Below the pieces are notes generated by a model, which made no database searches, was not told the origin of the DNA, and was given only the letters and a program-made list of their open reading frames with translations. The position numbers and the translations under genes are program-made. Positions 23,324 to 32,574 of a DNA stretch of 34,533 nucleotides are shown here, one piece after another. The stretch is from Deltaproteobacteria bacterium. Its GTDB lineage: Bacteria > Desulfobacterota > JADFXK01. The stretch covers positions 1-34,533 of the forward strand of contig JADFXK010000005.1 in NCBI GenBank assembly GCA_015233625.1. The letters run 5' to 3'. The stretch's first letter is position 1; each line of letters begins with the position of its first letter.

Positions 23324-24049
23324 ATGGAACGAGTTCTCGTTATAGATGACGATGCGGGATTGTGTGAACTGCTGGTGGAGTACCTGACCATTGAAGGCTT
23401 TCAGGTCGAAACCGTCAATGATGGTCTGTCCGGCGCAGAACGGGCTTCCGGAGGGAATTACGACCTGATTGTGCTTGATGTGATGTTGCCGGGGATGAAC
23501 GGCTTCGAGGTATTGCGCCATATCCGAGGTAAGATTTCTACCCCGGTGGTTATGTTGACGGCCCGTGGCGATGACGTAGACCGGATTGTCGGTTTGGAGC
23601 TGGGAGCAGACGACTATCTGCCGAAACCGTTCAATCCCCGGGAGTTGGTGGCCCGAATTCGGGCGGTCCTGCGTCGGGTCAAGCCGGAGCGGGAAGAGGC
23701 GGCATCACCAGCCACCCCCAGGAAACTCAAGGTCGGAGACGTGGAGATGGATATCGGCACCCGCGTGGTCTTTCGGGCTGGGGAACAGGTTGATCTGACG
23801 ACGGTCGAGTTCAATCTTTTGGAGCACTTGATTCGCAACGCCGGGGAACTCGTCTCCCGGGAAAAGCTGATCAAGGCCGTACTGGGACGTTCTCTTTCTG
23901 CGTATGACCGTAGTATTGACGTCCATATCAGCAAGCTCCGCAAGAAATTGGGCCGTGAAGTAGATGGAATGGAACGGATCAAGTCGATTCGGAGCGCAGG
24001 ATACCTGTACGCCCTGGTCAGTCCCATGGATAACCTCGGGGAGCACTAA
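23324..24049 (+). CDS. OmpR/CpxR-family response regulator
   Basis: Start 23324 has AAGGAG followed by ATAATA before the ATG, better than the track start. The receiver domain (1-120) shows the acidic pocket VIDDD (6-10), phospho-acceptor D52 (LIVLDVMLPG), the conserved Thr in VVMLTARG, and Lys in YLPKPFNPREL. A linker at about 121-140 (REEAASPATPR) leads to a winged-helix output domain of the OmpR/PhoB type: VDLTTVEFNLLEHLIRNAGELVSREKL, then SIDVHISKLRKKLG and RSAGYLYAL. It is CpxR-like overall. The histidine kinase follows after 16 bases. It probably autoregulates and controls the divergent EF-hand gene. Confidence 0.92.
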   Translation: MERVLVIDDDAGLCELLVEYLTIEGFQVETVNDGLSGAERASGGNYDLIVLDVMLPGMNGFEVLRHIRGKISTPVVMLTARGDDVDRIVGLELGADDYLPKPFNPRELVARIRAVLRRVKPEREEAASPATPRKLKVGDVEMDIGTRVVFRAGEQVDLTTVEFNLLEHLIRNAGELVSREKLIKAVLGRSLSAYDRSIDVHISKLRKKLGREVDGMERIKSIRSAGYLYALVSPMDNLGEH

Positions 24050-24065
24050 TTGCGAAGGATTGGTT

Positions 24066-25484
24066 ATGCATAAGCAAAAGATCTTTATAAAAATCTATCT
24101 CTGCTTCTGGGTCGTCATGATTCTGGCTGTGTCCACCCAGATCATTCTGGACAGGCTGACTGGTTGGCGCCCGCCTCCAGGTTTTCCTCCGCGAATGCTT
24201 GATGTCCCTTTATCGTTGTATGGCCAGGCGGCCCTGGCTTACCATCTAAGCGGCCAGCAAACGGCCTTGGTGGATATGACCGACCGGTTACGCGAGGCTA
24301 GCGGCATCCGGGCCTATATTATTGACCAGACGAACCGGGAAATCACCAATCGTCCATTGCCACCCGAAGCGCTGGGCTTAGTTTCGCTAGCCAGGCACAG
24401 CGGTCATCCCGAAGAGGCGCTGGTCAAAGGGACTTTGATGGTCGCCGTTTTAACTAAGGGAACAAATGGTCATGAATATGCGTTACTCGGCGAAATGCTG
24501 CGAAAAGACTTTGCACCACATCGACATCAGGGATTCCCTCCTCACATGGCCTTGCGGTTGTTTGTCATCCTGGTAATATCAGGCATCATCTTTCACGGGT
24601 TGGCCCGATACTTAGTCTCACCGGTCATCGCCCTGAGTGATGCCACCCGACGCTTTGCCGCCGGAGAGCTAAACGTTCGCATTGGAAAGAGCCTGGGTAA
24701 AAGGAAGGATGAGTTATCAGAACTGGCCAATGATTTTGACTTAATGGCGGAACGCATCGAGTCTTTAATGACCCTGCAACGCCAATTGCTGGGAGATATT
24801 TCCCATGAACTCCGTTCCCCCCTGGCCAGACTCAGTGTGGCGCTGGAACTGGCTCGGAGACAGACCGGACCTCAGGCTGAAAAGTTTTTGAATAGAATTG
24901 AACAGGAGGCGGAATCGCTTAACGACATGATTGGCCAGCTCCTAGCCCTGACCCGGCTGGAAGGCGGTTTTGGCGGGATTCAGATGGAACCTGTCAACGT
25001 GACCAGGCTTGTTCATGAGGTCATCAAAAATGGTGATTTTGAGGCGCAGGGGAGTAACAGAGGCGTCAGGCTTATGGAAAGTCAAGACTGCACCATCCAC
25101 GGAAACGAAAAACTACTGGGCCGGGCCATCGAAAATGTCGTTCGCAATGCCATCCGGTATACCGCGGAAAAGACTGAGGTGGAAATCAGTATCACCAAAG
25201 ATGAACATCAACCAGTGCCATACGCCGTCATCTCGGTCCGTGACCATGGCCAGGGAGTGCCAGACACGGAACTCGGCAACCTGTTCCGTCCATTCTATCG
25301 GGTGTCCGATGCCAGGGAACGGGAGACTGGGGGGACCGGATTGGGACTGGCCATTACCGACCGGGCCGTGCGGCAACACGGCGGGATAATCCGGGCCGTT
25401 AACGCGGCGGGAGGCGGGTTAATCGTTGAAATCAGACTTCCCGCGGCTCAGTGTCCAGAGGCTCAAACGGCAAATGTAAAATAA
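24066..25484 (+). CDS. CpxA-like sensor histidine kinase
   Basis: Start 24066 follows AAGGA and gives a protein of 472 residues starting at the first transmembrane helix (7-27, FIKIYLCFWVVMILAV). A periplasmic sensor of about 130 residues follows, with a second transmembrane helix at 161-181, then HAMP (SPVIALSDATRRFAAGELNVRI). HisKA has the phospho-acceptor H247 (GDISHELRSPLARL). The HATPase has the N box NVVRNAIRYT, G1 DHGQGVP and G2 GGTGLGLAI. The periplasmic domain includes HRHQGFPPH next to the second membrane helix, a possible metal-sensing patch. It pairs with the upstream regulator; the signal is unknown. Confidence 0.92.
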   Translation: MHKQKIFIKIYLCFWVVMILAVSTQIILDRLTGWRPPPGFPPRMLDVPLSLYGQAALAYHLSGQQTALVDMTDRLREASGIRAYIIDQTNREITNRPLPPEALGLVSLARHSGHPEEALVKGTLMVAVLTKGTNGHEYALLGEMLRKDFAPHRHQGFPPHMALRLFVILVISGIIFHGLARYLVSPVIALSDATRRFAAGELNVRIGKSLGKRKDELSELANDFDLMAERIESLMTLQRQLLGDISHELRSPLARLSVALELARRQTGPQAEKFLNRIEQEAESLNDMIGQLLALTRLEGGFGGIQMEPVNVTRLVHEVIKNGDFEAQGSNRGVRLMESQDCTIHGNEKLLGRAIENVVRNAIRYTAEKTEVEISITKDEHQPVPYAVISVRDHGQGVPDTELGNLFRPFYRVSDARERETGGTGLGLAITDRAVRQHGGIIRAVNAAGGGLIVEIRLPAAQCPEAQTANVK

Positions 25485-25558
25485 AACTCCGAGCCTACCA
25501 CGAATGTCCGTGACTCCCTTTCCTGGAGAAAAATGCGCCGAAAAGACGTTTAATTTCC

Positions 25559-25586
25559 TCGACTGCTTTAACCAATTGTGTATAAT
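25559..25586 (+). promoter_or_regulatory. Candidate promoter for the diguanylate cyclase gene
   Basis: TCGACT, 16 bases, and a perfect TATAAT, about 55 bases before the ATG at 25640. Confidence 0.45.
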
Positions 25587-25639
25587 ACGTCTCGGTCCCG
25601 CGGCTGGACTGCGCTGCATATGACTTATCGGAGCGACAA

Positions 25640-28252
25640 ATGAACGGCTGTTTATCCACCCTGTCTATTCGCACCAAGCTTCTCCTGGGGTATTCGCTCA
25701 TCTTCTTGGTCTCGATCAGTCTCGGGAACCTGATTATCTACCTGATCGTCAGGCATACCATCCAGACGAATATCGAGAAAGAACTCACCAACACCACCAA
25801 CATCATCTTGAACATGGTCAAGAGCGCGGCCGACGCCTCAATCAAGAACTACCTCCGCTCCGTGGCCGAAAAGAATCGTGACATCGTCAAATATTATTAC
25901 GAAGAGTATCAACAGGGAAAGATGAGCGAGGCCTCGGCCAAGGAGAAGGCCTCCGAGGTCCTTCTCTCTCAGCGCATAGGGCGAACCGGTTATATCTACT
26001 GCGTCGATAGTAAAGCCATCCTCCGCGTGCATCCTAAGATCAGCGGCGCCGACCTGTCTAAGGAGGAGTTTATCCGCCGGCAGATCCAGTCTAAGGAAGG
26101 CTACCTTGAGTATGATTGGGCTAATCCCGGCGATAAGACAAAGCGCCCCAAGGCTCTCTACATGACCTACTTCGGTCCCTGGGACTGGATCATCTCCGTC
26201 TCTTCTTACCGGGAGGAGTTCAAGGACCTCCTCAACGTGAGCGACTTCCGGGACAACATCCTGGCGGTGTCCTTCGGCAAGACCGGGTACTCCTTCGTCA
26301 TGGACACCAAAGGGAATCTGATTATCCATCCCAAGCTCCAGGGCCAAAATATTTACGACTCGAAGGACTCCGCCGGCCGTGAATTTATCAAAGATATCTG
26401 TGAGAAGAAGAACGGGAAGATCGTCTATCCGTGGCAGAACCCCGGAGAGACCAAGCCCCGGGAAAAACTGGTCATATTCAATTACATCCCCGAATTCGGC
26501 TGGATCGTGGCCTCCTCAGGCTATCTTGATGAGTTCAATGAACCCCTGCTGACGATCAGTTACGCCACGCTGCTGACCCTGGCCTTTGTCCTTCTTCTCG
26601 TCGTGCCGATCACGTGGTACATCAGCTCGTCGATCAACAAGTCGCTTCAGGATATTATGCGCGGCTTCTCCCAAGGGGCCAGGGGTGACTACTCCTATCG
26701 AATCAATACCGGCGGCGGGGTTGAGATCCGTCAACTTGCGTCGTACTACAACGACTTCATGGAAAAACTCTCGGTCTCCAATCAGAACCTCCAGGCGTCG
26801 GAAGGAAGATTCAGACTCCTTTTTGAAAACGCCGTCGAGGGTGTCTTCACCATGAGCCACGAAGGGAAGTTTCTCACGGTCAACCCATCCCTGGCCCGGA
26901 TGCTCGGCTATGATAGCCAGAACCTTCTTCTGAGCGAGGTCGCCGACGTCGGGCCAGCGGCCTACATTGAGGCGTCCGAACTGGAGCGCCTGATGTCTGA
27001 GCTTTCCCGCACGGGCATGGTCACCGGCTTCGAGACCACTTACCGGCGCCGCGACGGCTCTGCCATCTGGATGTTGGTCAATGCGCGAGCCTATACGGAC
27101 GCGGAGGGCTCGATTGCCACCATCGACGGTTTCTGCAGTGACATGACGGAAAGGAAAAAGGCGGATGAGGCCCGGAACAGGATCAAGGAGGAACTCGAGA
27201 ATCGCGTGGCCGAGCGGACCATGGAACTATCAAATTACATCGGACAGTTGGAACAACTAAATGTCCAGGAATCCCTTTTGCGGGAAATGGGCCAACTTCT
27301 TCAGGTCTGCCGCAACACCCGCGAATCGTACGCCATCGTCGACGAGTACGTGAACCGTTTCTTCCCGGATTACCGCGGAGTCCTTTGCCTTTTTGAAGCG
27401 ACGAAGAAAAGGCTCGAAACGGTCGTTTCGTGGGGGGCACCCGGAGGCATCGAGTCGGAGTTCACCCAGACCGACTGCTGGGCCCTCAGGCAGGGCAAAC
27501 CTTATAGCGTAGGCGACGGTGGCAATCGGCTCTTTTGCAGCCACGTTCACGAAAAAGAGTGCCGTGCCTACCTGTGTATGCCCATCATCGCCCAGGGTGA
27601 GATAGTCGGCCTGTTACACCTTCAATCCCTTCCGGATGGGGACGCAGACTGGAAAAGCCGGGCCGAGACCAGGGTGGGGCTCGTTAGTACGTTCACCAAC
27701 CATCTCGGCCTGGCCCTGGTCAACCTCAAACTCCAGGACAGACTGCGGGACCAATCTCTGCGAGATCCGCTCACCGGCCTCTACAACCGGCGGTTCATGG
27801 AGGAGTTCGCCACGCAGGAGATCTGGAGGGTCAAGCGTTACGGCACCCCGCTGTCCATGGCCCTGATAGACGTCGATCATTTTAAGAAATTCAATGACAC
27901 TCATGGGCACGACGCCGGAGACTTGGTGCTAAAGGAGTTGGCCAACCGTCTTAAGGATTACTGCCGTGAGAGTGACGTGGTCTGCCGGTTCGGCGGCGAG
28001 GAGTTCATCATCATTATGCCGTCCTGTCTCTTAGACGACGCCGCGGCCAAGGCCGACGGGCTGTGCAAGGAGATCAGGGAACGGTTGCGCATCTCCTACC
28101 GGAATGAGAATCTCACCGTGACCGTGTCTATTGGCGTGGCCTCCTGCCCAGTCCATGGCCTGAACATCGACGAGGTGGTGAAGGCGGCAGACAATGCCCT
28201 CTACCAGGCCAAGCACGGAGGCCGCGATAGGGTCGTCGCCGCAGAGATCTAA
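25640..28252 (+). CDS. Double-Cache/HAMP/PAS/GAF/GGDEF diguanylate cyclase
   Basis: This 870-residue membrane sensor makes c-di-GMP. In order: TM helix (about 12-34), an extracytoplasmic region with two Cache-like units (VDSKAILRVHPKISG ... WDWIISVSSY, and MDTKGNLIIHPKLQG ... FGWIVASSGY), a second TM helix (about 297-320), HAMP, PAS (GRFRLLFENAVEGVF and SLARMLGYDS), a coiled linker, GAF (about 550-690), and GGDEF. The active site is GGEEF at 785-789 with RESD at 776-779, exactly five residues upstream. That is a complete inhibitory I-site, so product inhibition is expected. GGAG six bases before the ATG supports the start. The Cache pair suggests small organic acids or similar ligands. Confidence 0.92.
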   Translation: MNGCLSTLSIRTKLLLGYSLIFLVSISLGNLIIYLIVRHTIQTNIEKELTNTTNIILNMVKSAADASIKNYLRSVAEKNRDIVKYYYEEYQQGKMSEASAKEKASEVLLSQRIGRTGYIYCVDSKAILRVHPKISGADLSKEEFIRRQIQSKEGYLEYDWANPGDKTKRPKALYMTYFGPWDWIISVSSYREEFKDLLNVSDFRDNILAVSFGKTGYSFVMDTKGNLIIHPKLQGQNIYDSKDSAGREFIKDICEKKNGKIVYPWQNPGETKPREKLVIFNYIPEFGWIVASSGYLDEFNEPLLTISYATLLTLAFVLLLVVPITWYISSSINKSLQDIMRGFSQGARGDYSYRINTGGGVEIRQLASYYNDFMEKLSVSNQNLQASEGRFRLLFENAVEGVFTMSHEGKFLTVNPSLARMLGYDSQNLLLSEVADVGPAAYIEASELERLMSELSRTGMVTGFETTYRRRDGSAIWMLVNARAYTDAEGSIATIDGFCSDMTERKKADEARNRIKEELENRVAERTMELSNYIGQLEQLNVQESLLREMGQLLQVCRNTRESYAIVDEYVNRFFPDYRGVLCLFEATKKRLETVVSWGAPGGIESEFTQTDCWALRQGKPYSVGDGGNRLFCSHVHEKECRAYLCMPIIAQGEIVGLLHLQSLPDGDADWKSRAETRVGLVSTFTNHLGLALVNLKLQDRLRDQSLRDPLTGLYNRRFMEEFATQEIWRVKRYGTPLSMALIDVDHFKKFNDTHGHDAGDLVLKELANRLKDYCRESDVVCRFGGEEFIIIMPSCLLDDAAAKADGLCKEIRERLRISYRNENLTVTVSIGVASCPVHGLNIDEVVKAADNALYQAKHGGRDRVVAAEI

Positions 28253-28356
28253 GTCTCTTTCCCCCGCCCGCTGAAATTAGACTGCCAGCCTAAACTGGAC
28301 GCCGCCGGTCGGAAGGGCTGAGACACGTAAAGACGGAGCCATAAAGGAGTGAATAC

Positions 28357-28890
28357 GTGATAATCGATCAATTCTTGCCAGACTACGATGTAAGTGCGTC
28401 GTACCATATAAGCGTTCAAGCGCCTATCGACACCGTATATTCGGTAGCCCGTTCTTTAAACATGCGTGAGTCCTGGATAGTCCGGTGGCTCTTCAAATTG
28501 CGCAGACTCCCCGGATCCGGCCTGACCCTGGACGGTATGCTGAAATGGGGGTTTGTTTTACTGGCCGACCAGCCGTCGCAAGAATTTGTGTTTGGGTTAA
28601 TCGGTCGCTTCTGGACCTCTACGCCTCAGCTTCAGTCCGTCACTTCCGATGCTTTTGTCAGATTCGACCGGCCGGGATTTGCCAAGGCGGCGGGAAATAT
28701 GGCGTTTATCCCCCAGTCCGATGGGAGCGTTCGAGTCACGACGGAAACCCGCGTTTTAGGTCTGGATAAGGCCAGCCGCCGTCGTTTTCGGATATATTGG
28801 TTGTTGATTAGTCCCTTCAGCGGCCTGGTCCGCAAAGAATGGCTCCGGCTAATCAAGGAGCAGGCCGAGGCCCTGTCCGGGCACAAATGA
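28357..28890 (+). CDS. SRPBCC (START-like) superfamily protein
   Basis: This 177-residue protein starts with GTG, which has AAAGGAG seven bases upstream. The opening YHISVQAPIDTVYSVARSLNMRES is the typical first strand plus helix of the SRPBCC hydrophobic-cavity fold. The final long helix (SGLVRKEWLRLIKEQAEAL) closes the cavity. Middle strands (EFVFGLIGRFW, MAFIPQSDGSVRVTTETRV) fit. Such proteins bind lipophilic ligands; the ligand is unknown. It lies 105 bp after the diguanylate cyclase and is perhaps cotranscribed with it. Confidence 0.7.
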   Translation: MIIDQFLPDYDVSASYHISVQAPIDTVYSVARSLNMRESWIVRWLFKLRRLPGSGLTLDGMLKWGFVLLADQPSQEFVFGLIGRFWTSTPQLQSVTSDAFVRFDRPGFAKAAGNMAFIPQSDGSVRVTTETRVLGLDKASRRRFRIYWLLISPFSGLVRKEWLRLIKEQAEALSGHK

Positions 28891-28936
28891 CTGGCCACAA
28901 ATAAAGCGGATACGCACAGACCATAGGCAAAAAAAG

Positions 28937-29995
28937 ACCCCGTCCGGGCTTCGGCGCACGCATATGGCGCTGTCGAAACAAGTCAAAAATATGGCAAAAG
29001 ATATGCAAAATAGAAGAAACCATTATTTTAAAGATGGAAAGCCACAGCACGAACTCTCGTATTGTGCGTTTCTGGATGTCCTTGGGTTCTCGGACAGAAT
29101 AAAAGATAGCTTTAGTGGGAAAAATCCTAATGCCTTGCTTGAAAAATTCCATAAGATTTTGTCCGACCGAATTGAGGCTCTCAATGCTCACACATCTTTT
29201 CTATATTTCAAGGCATTCACTGACAACGTAATTTTAGCTTGCCCCCAATTCACTGAAGATCTTGAGTCAGAATTCGGGTTTATCCTTGGGTCAATTTCTG
29301 AATATCAGTATATAATGGCGCTGGAAGGTTTTTTTATACGTGGAGGTCTATCTATAGGTCCATTATTCATGGATGAAAATTGTGTATACGGTCCTGCGCT
29401 GTTGAGCGCGTATGAGCTTGAAAGTAAACATGCGGTGCACCCAATTGTGGTATTATCGAACGACGTGAAGGATCTCGTACTTTCTCATGTTAACTACTAT
29501 GCAATAAAAAAAGAAGCCCCACAAAATAGAGATGCTTGGGTAAATTCCGACGGTCGGTTCTTCTTGAATTACCTGTCAGAGTGCATTATAGATAGTGGAG
29601 ATGACGAATTTGTGGATTGGGATTCTTTGAGCATGCATGCTCGCAACATCGAGAAATGTCTCAAACAACACTATGGAAACTCGACAGTTTTCTCGAAGTA
29701 CGCGTGGCTAGCTAATTACCATAATCAGTTTTGCGAAACAGTGTCAGACTTCGACGGTTTTACTTCATCGGTCGAGATATCGGCCCAGGAGTATTCAATT
29801 AAACTCAGGAAAATATCGGAGCTTGATTTATAAAGAGCACTCGAGCCATGACTGGGCAAAGCTGCCAGCAAGGTAAGCACGTTCTCGGAGCCTGCGACAG
29901 GGGAGTCGGCTTGACGCAGCGTGCCAGGGAGGGAAAATGCTTTTCGGAGCAGGAAGATTCAATGCCGAACAAATGATCAACCCCGTCCGAGCTTC
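28937..29995. repeat. Imperfect direct repeats flanking the cyclase-like gene
   Basis: ACCCCGTCCGGGCTTC (28937-28952) and ACCCCGTCCGAGCTTC (29980-29995) match at 15 of 16 bases and lie about 1.04 kb apart, bracketing the AT-rich gene. A short CACGC match follows both copies. They could be the ends of an inserted cassette, or a chance pair. Confidence 0.4.
28964..29833 (+). CDS. Orphan class III nucleotidyl cyclase-like protein
   Basis: The track start gives 289 residues. The segment CAFLDVLGFSDRI (34-46) matches the first strand of class III cyclases with metal ligand D38. FKAFTDNVILA (82-92) matches the beta hairpin with the second metal ligand D87. RGGLSIG (126-132) and VYGPALLSAYELE (141-153) match later cyclase-core segments. 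Both metal aspartates are kept, so catalysis is possible. The purine-specifying Lys/Asp pair of adenylate cyclases is not evident, as in the pyrimidine cyclases (PycC) of Pycsar defence. The gene is clearly AT-richer than its neighbours, which suggests transfer. The start is uncertain: no Shine-Dalgarno for 28964, 28991 or 29003. No effector gene is adjacent. Confidence 0.6.
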   Translation: MALSKQVKNMAKDMQNRRNHYFKDGKPQHELSYCAFLDVLGFSDRIKDSFSGKNPNALLEKFHKILSDRIEALNAHTSFLYFKAFTDNVILACPQFTEDLESEFGFILGSISEYQYIMALEGFFIRGGLSIGPLFMDENCVYGPALLSAYELESKHAVHPIVVLSNDVKDLVLSHVNYYAIKKEAPQNRDAWVNSDGRFFLNYLSECIIDSGDDEFVDWDSLSMHARNIEKCLKQHYGNSTVFSKYAWLANYHNQFCETVSDFDGFTSSVEISAQEYSIKLRKISELDL

Positions 29996-30133
29996 CAACA
30001 CGCCCAAGGCGGTATCGAGATAAATCGAACGGGGCGTAAGTACCTTTAAATCTAAGAATATCGCCCATCACCGGATTGCTGACAGGGGTAATTCAATTTA
30101 TTCCACTAATTCCACCCGACGCCCAACCTCACA
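29834..30133. other. 300-bp region between cyclase-like gene and RNase J
   Basis: No gene is supported. The track ORF on the minus strand (29805-30071) has no recognisable features. It includes the right copy of the direct repeat at 29980. No terminator with a T-tract was seen for either flanking gene. Confidence 0.5.
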
Positions 30134-31843
30134 TCACATGGGGATAATCATGGGCAATATCATGGGCCGGCGTTTTAAGACGTTGTAGAAGAATTTGCGG
30201 ACTTCGCGGCGGATTTCATTTTCTATTTCCAACCAGTCGAACTCACCTTTCTCGTGAAAGCGTTCAAACACCTCGATCACAATACAGCGGGAATCTTCCA
30301 GCAGATCTTGTTTCATCCCCTCAAAGATAAAGCCGCGGGACAGGACATCCGGACCGTTAAGAATCGCTCCGGTCAGGTTGTCCACCACCGTCACGAACAC
30401 GACCATCCCGTCGGCCGATAGGAAGTGCCGGTCGCGCAGAACAATCTCGCCCACATCGCCTATGCCTTTGCCGTCAACCAGGACCCGGCCCACGGGTACG
30501 CTTCCGGTGATGGCCGCGTCGCCTTGATGGTCGAAGGTGATGACGTTTCCGTTATGGGCTATCAGCACCCGTCCGGCCGGGATGCCGGTAGACCGGGCGA
30601 GCTGGGCGTGCTTGACCAGGTGCCGGTACTCGCCATGGATGGGGACAAAGTACTTGGGGCGGGTCAAGGTTAAGAGCAACTTCAGTTCTTCCTGGTAGGC
30701 ATGGCCCGAAGTGTGGATATGGGACACCTTCTCGTAAACGACTTCCGACCCGCGGCGGTAGAGGCTGTTGATGATATCGGAGATGGCCTTCTCGTTGCCG
30801 GGAATGAATTTGGATGACAGAATTACCGTATCCCCACGCTTGATCTTAACGTACTTATGATCATCCACTGCCATCCGGGTCAAAGCCGACATGGGTTCGC
30901 CCTGGGAGCCGGTGGTGACGATAATTATGCGCTCATCCGGATAATTTCGGATTTCACCGATATTTATTTCCATGCCGGATGGGATTTTCAGGTAACCCAG
31001 ATCCTTGGCAATGCGCATGTTGACGTGCATGCTCTTGCCGTTAAAGGCAATCTTTCGGTTGAATTCTCGGGCGACGTTGACGACCTGCTGAATGCGCTGG
31101 ATATTGGAGGCAAAGACGGCCACTACGATGCGGCCCTTGCATTCTCGGAAGATGTCCTTGAAAGTGGCGGCCAGGATATTCTCCGAAGGCGAGTATCCTT
31201 CTCGTTCCACATTGGTCGAGTCCGAAAGCAAGGCCAGGACCCCGGATTCTCCGTAGGTAGCGAATCGGCCCAAATCGGTCAAACGTCCGTCTATGGGGGT
31301 CTGGTCGATTTTAAAGTCACCGGAATGAATTATTGTGCCCACCGGTGAGCTGATGGCCAGTCCCACTCCATCCATGATGCTATGGTTGACATGGAGACAT
31401 TCGATTGAAAAGGGATCGATCCGAATGATCCCGCGGGGGGCGATCAAGCGCAAAGGTACCACATCTTCCAGCCGGTGTTCCTGGAGTTTGATCTTCAGGA
31501 TTTCCAAGGTCAGCCGGGTGCCATAAATAGGCGCCTGAATGTGCTTGATCAGGAACGGAATAGCTCCGATATGATCTTCATGCCCGTGAGTCAGGATGAC
31601 GGCCTTTATTTTACTTTGATTTTCCTTGAGGTAGGTGATGTCGGGGATAACTACATCGACCCCCAACATGTGTTCCTCCGGGAACATCAGTCCGGCATCA
31701 ATCAGGATGATGGTGTCTTCATATTGGATCACCATCATGTTTAGGCCGATTTCACCCAAACCGCCCAAGGGGATGATCTTCAAGGCGGCCTCCGGTCGGC
31801 CGGGATCGGGCTGATTTTGTGTCAATTGGTTTGGATAGCTCAT
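30134..31843 (-). CDS. rnj: Ribonuclease J
   Basis: This metallo-beta-lactamase/beta-CASP ribonuclease with 5' exo- and endonuclease activity for RNA processing and decay has 569 residues, normal length. The opening KIIPLGGLGEIGLNM and the metal motif LTHGHEDHIGAIPFL identify it. HSGDFKIDQTPIDG provides the next metal ligand, TTGSQGEPMSAL is a beta-CASP hallmark, and SGHAYQEELKLLL with VPIHGEYRHL completes the active site. The C-terminal domain is present to the end. The plsC gene upstream overlaps its start by 4 bases (ATGA), so the two form an operon. Confidence 0.95.
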   Translation of the reverse strand: MSYPNQLTQNQPDPGRPEAALKIIPLGGLGEIGLNMMVIQYEDTIILIDAGLMFPEEHMLGVDVVIPDITYLKENQSKIKAVILTHGHEDHIGAIPFLIKHIQAPIYGTRLTLEILKIKLQEHRLEDVVPLRLIAPRGIIRIDPFSIECLHVNHSIMDGVGLAISSPVGTIIHSGDFKIDQTPIDGRLTDLGRFATYGESGVLALLSDSTNVEREGYSPSENILAATFKDIFRECKGRIVVAVFASNIQRIQQVVNVAREFNRKIAFNGKSMHVNMRIAKDLGYLKIPSGMEINIGEIRNYPDERIIIVTTGSQGEPMSALTRMAVDDHKYVKIKRGDTVILSSKFIPGNEKAISDIINSLYRRGSEVVYEKVSHIHTSGHAYQEELKLLLTLTRPKYFVPIHGEYRHLVKHAQLARSTGIPAGRVLIAHNGNVITFDHQGDAAITGSVPVGRVLVDGKGIGDVGEIVLRDRHFLSADGMVVFVTVVDNLTGAILNGPDVLSRGFIFEGMKQDLLEDSRCIVIEVFERFHEKGEFDWLEIENEIRREVRKFFYNVLKRRPMILPMIIPM

Positions 31844-32574
31844 AAATAATTCTTATCTATTTTCTCGAGGATGGCCGCCTTGACCCGATCAGCTACCTCA
31901 TAGCGTTGTTTATAACTCAATCCCGCAGTTTCGATGGGGCGGCCCAAGGCCACCTTAATCCGACCGGGGCGGAGACAGAGAGTCTTGCCGGGCAGCACCC
32001 GGGCGCTGCCGGAAATGCCGACGGGGACAATGGGCCGCTTTGATTTGATGGCCAGCAGGAAACCGCCGGGTTTGAACGGCAAGAGTTGTCCGTCAAGGGA
32101 CCGGGTGCCTTCGGGGAAGATAATCACGGAAGTGCCTTGCTGAACCTTTTTAGCAGCCAGTTCGAGGCTTTGCATGGCGGATTTTTTGTTACCTCGGTCA
32201 ATCGGGATGTAGCCGGTACTGGCCATGAACCTGCCGAAGCAGGGGATGTCGAATAGTTCCTTTTTAGCCAGCCAGCGAAATTGGACTGGAAGGTATCCCT
32301 GGAGCACAATGATGTCTAAGGCGCTTTGATGATTGGAAGCGTAGACGTACGATTGTTCAGGATCGATGTTTTCCAGCCCTTCTAATATGACATCAATGCC
32401 GGCGGCCAGGCCGATCAAACGGCCCCAAAGTTGGGCCAACCTGTGACATTTATTGCCATTCTTATCGACTACCGAGACAAAAAGGATGATGCAGCCGATA
32501 ACCAGAGTGCCTAAGATCACAGTCATGATAGCCCAGACACGGCGAAAGATAAATTGATTACATTGATTAGACAT
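31840..32574 (-). CDS. plsC: 1-acyl-sn-glycerol-3-phosphate acyltransferase
   Basis: This membrane enzyme converts lysophosphatidic acid to phosphatidic acid. The 244-residue protein has an N-terminal hydrophobic anchor (TVILGTLVIGCIILFVSVV) and the acyltransferase blocks NHQSALD (the HX4D catalytic motif), GYIPIDRG, FPEGTRSLDG and IVPVGISGS. No good ribosome-binding site precedes the ATG at 32574. An ATG 16 codons later would still keep the anchor, so the start is uncertain. It is followed by RNase J with a 4-bp overlap. The pairing is unrelated in function but suggests shared expression. Confidence 0.9.
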   Translation of the reverse strand: MSNQCNQFIFRRVWAIMTVILGTLVIGCIILFVSVVDKNGNKCHRLAQLWGRLIGLAAGIDVILEGLENIDPEQSYVYASNHQSALDIIVLQGYLPVQFRWLAKKELFDIPCFGRFMASTGYIPIDRGNKKSAMQSLELAAKKVQQGTSVIIFPEGTRSLDGQLLPFKPGGFLLAIKSKRPIVPVGISGSARVLPGKTLCLRPGRIKVALGRPIETAGLSYKQRYEVADRVKAAILEKIDKNYL

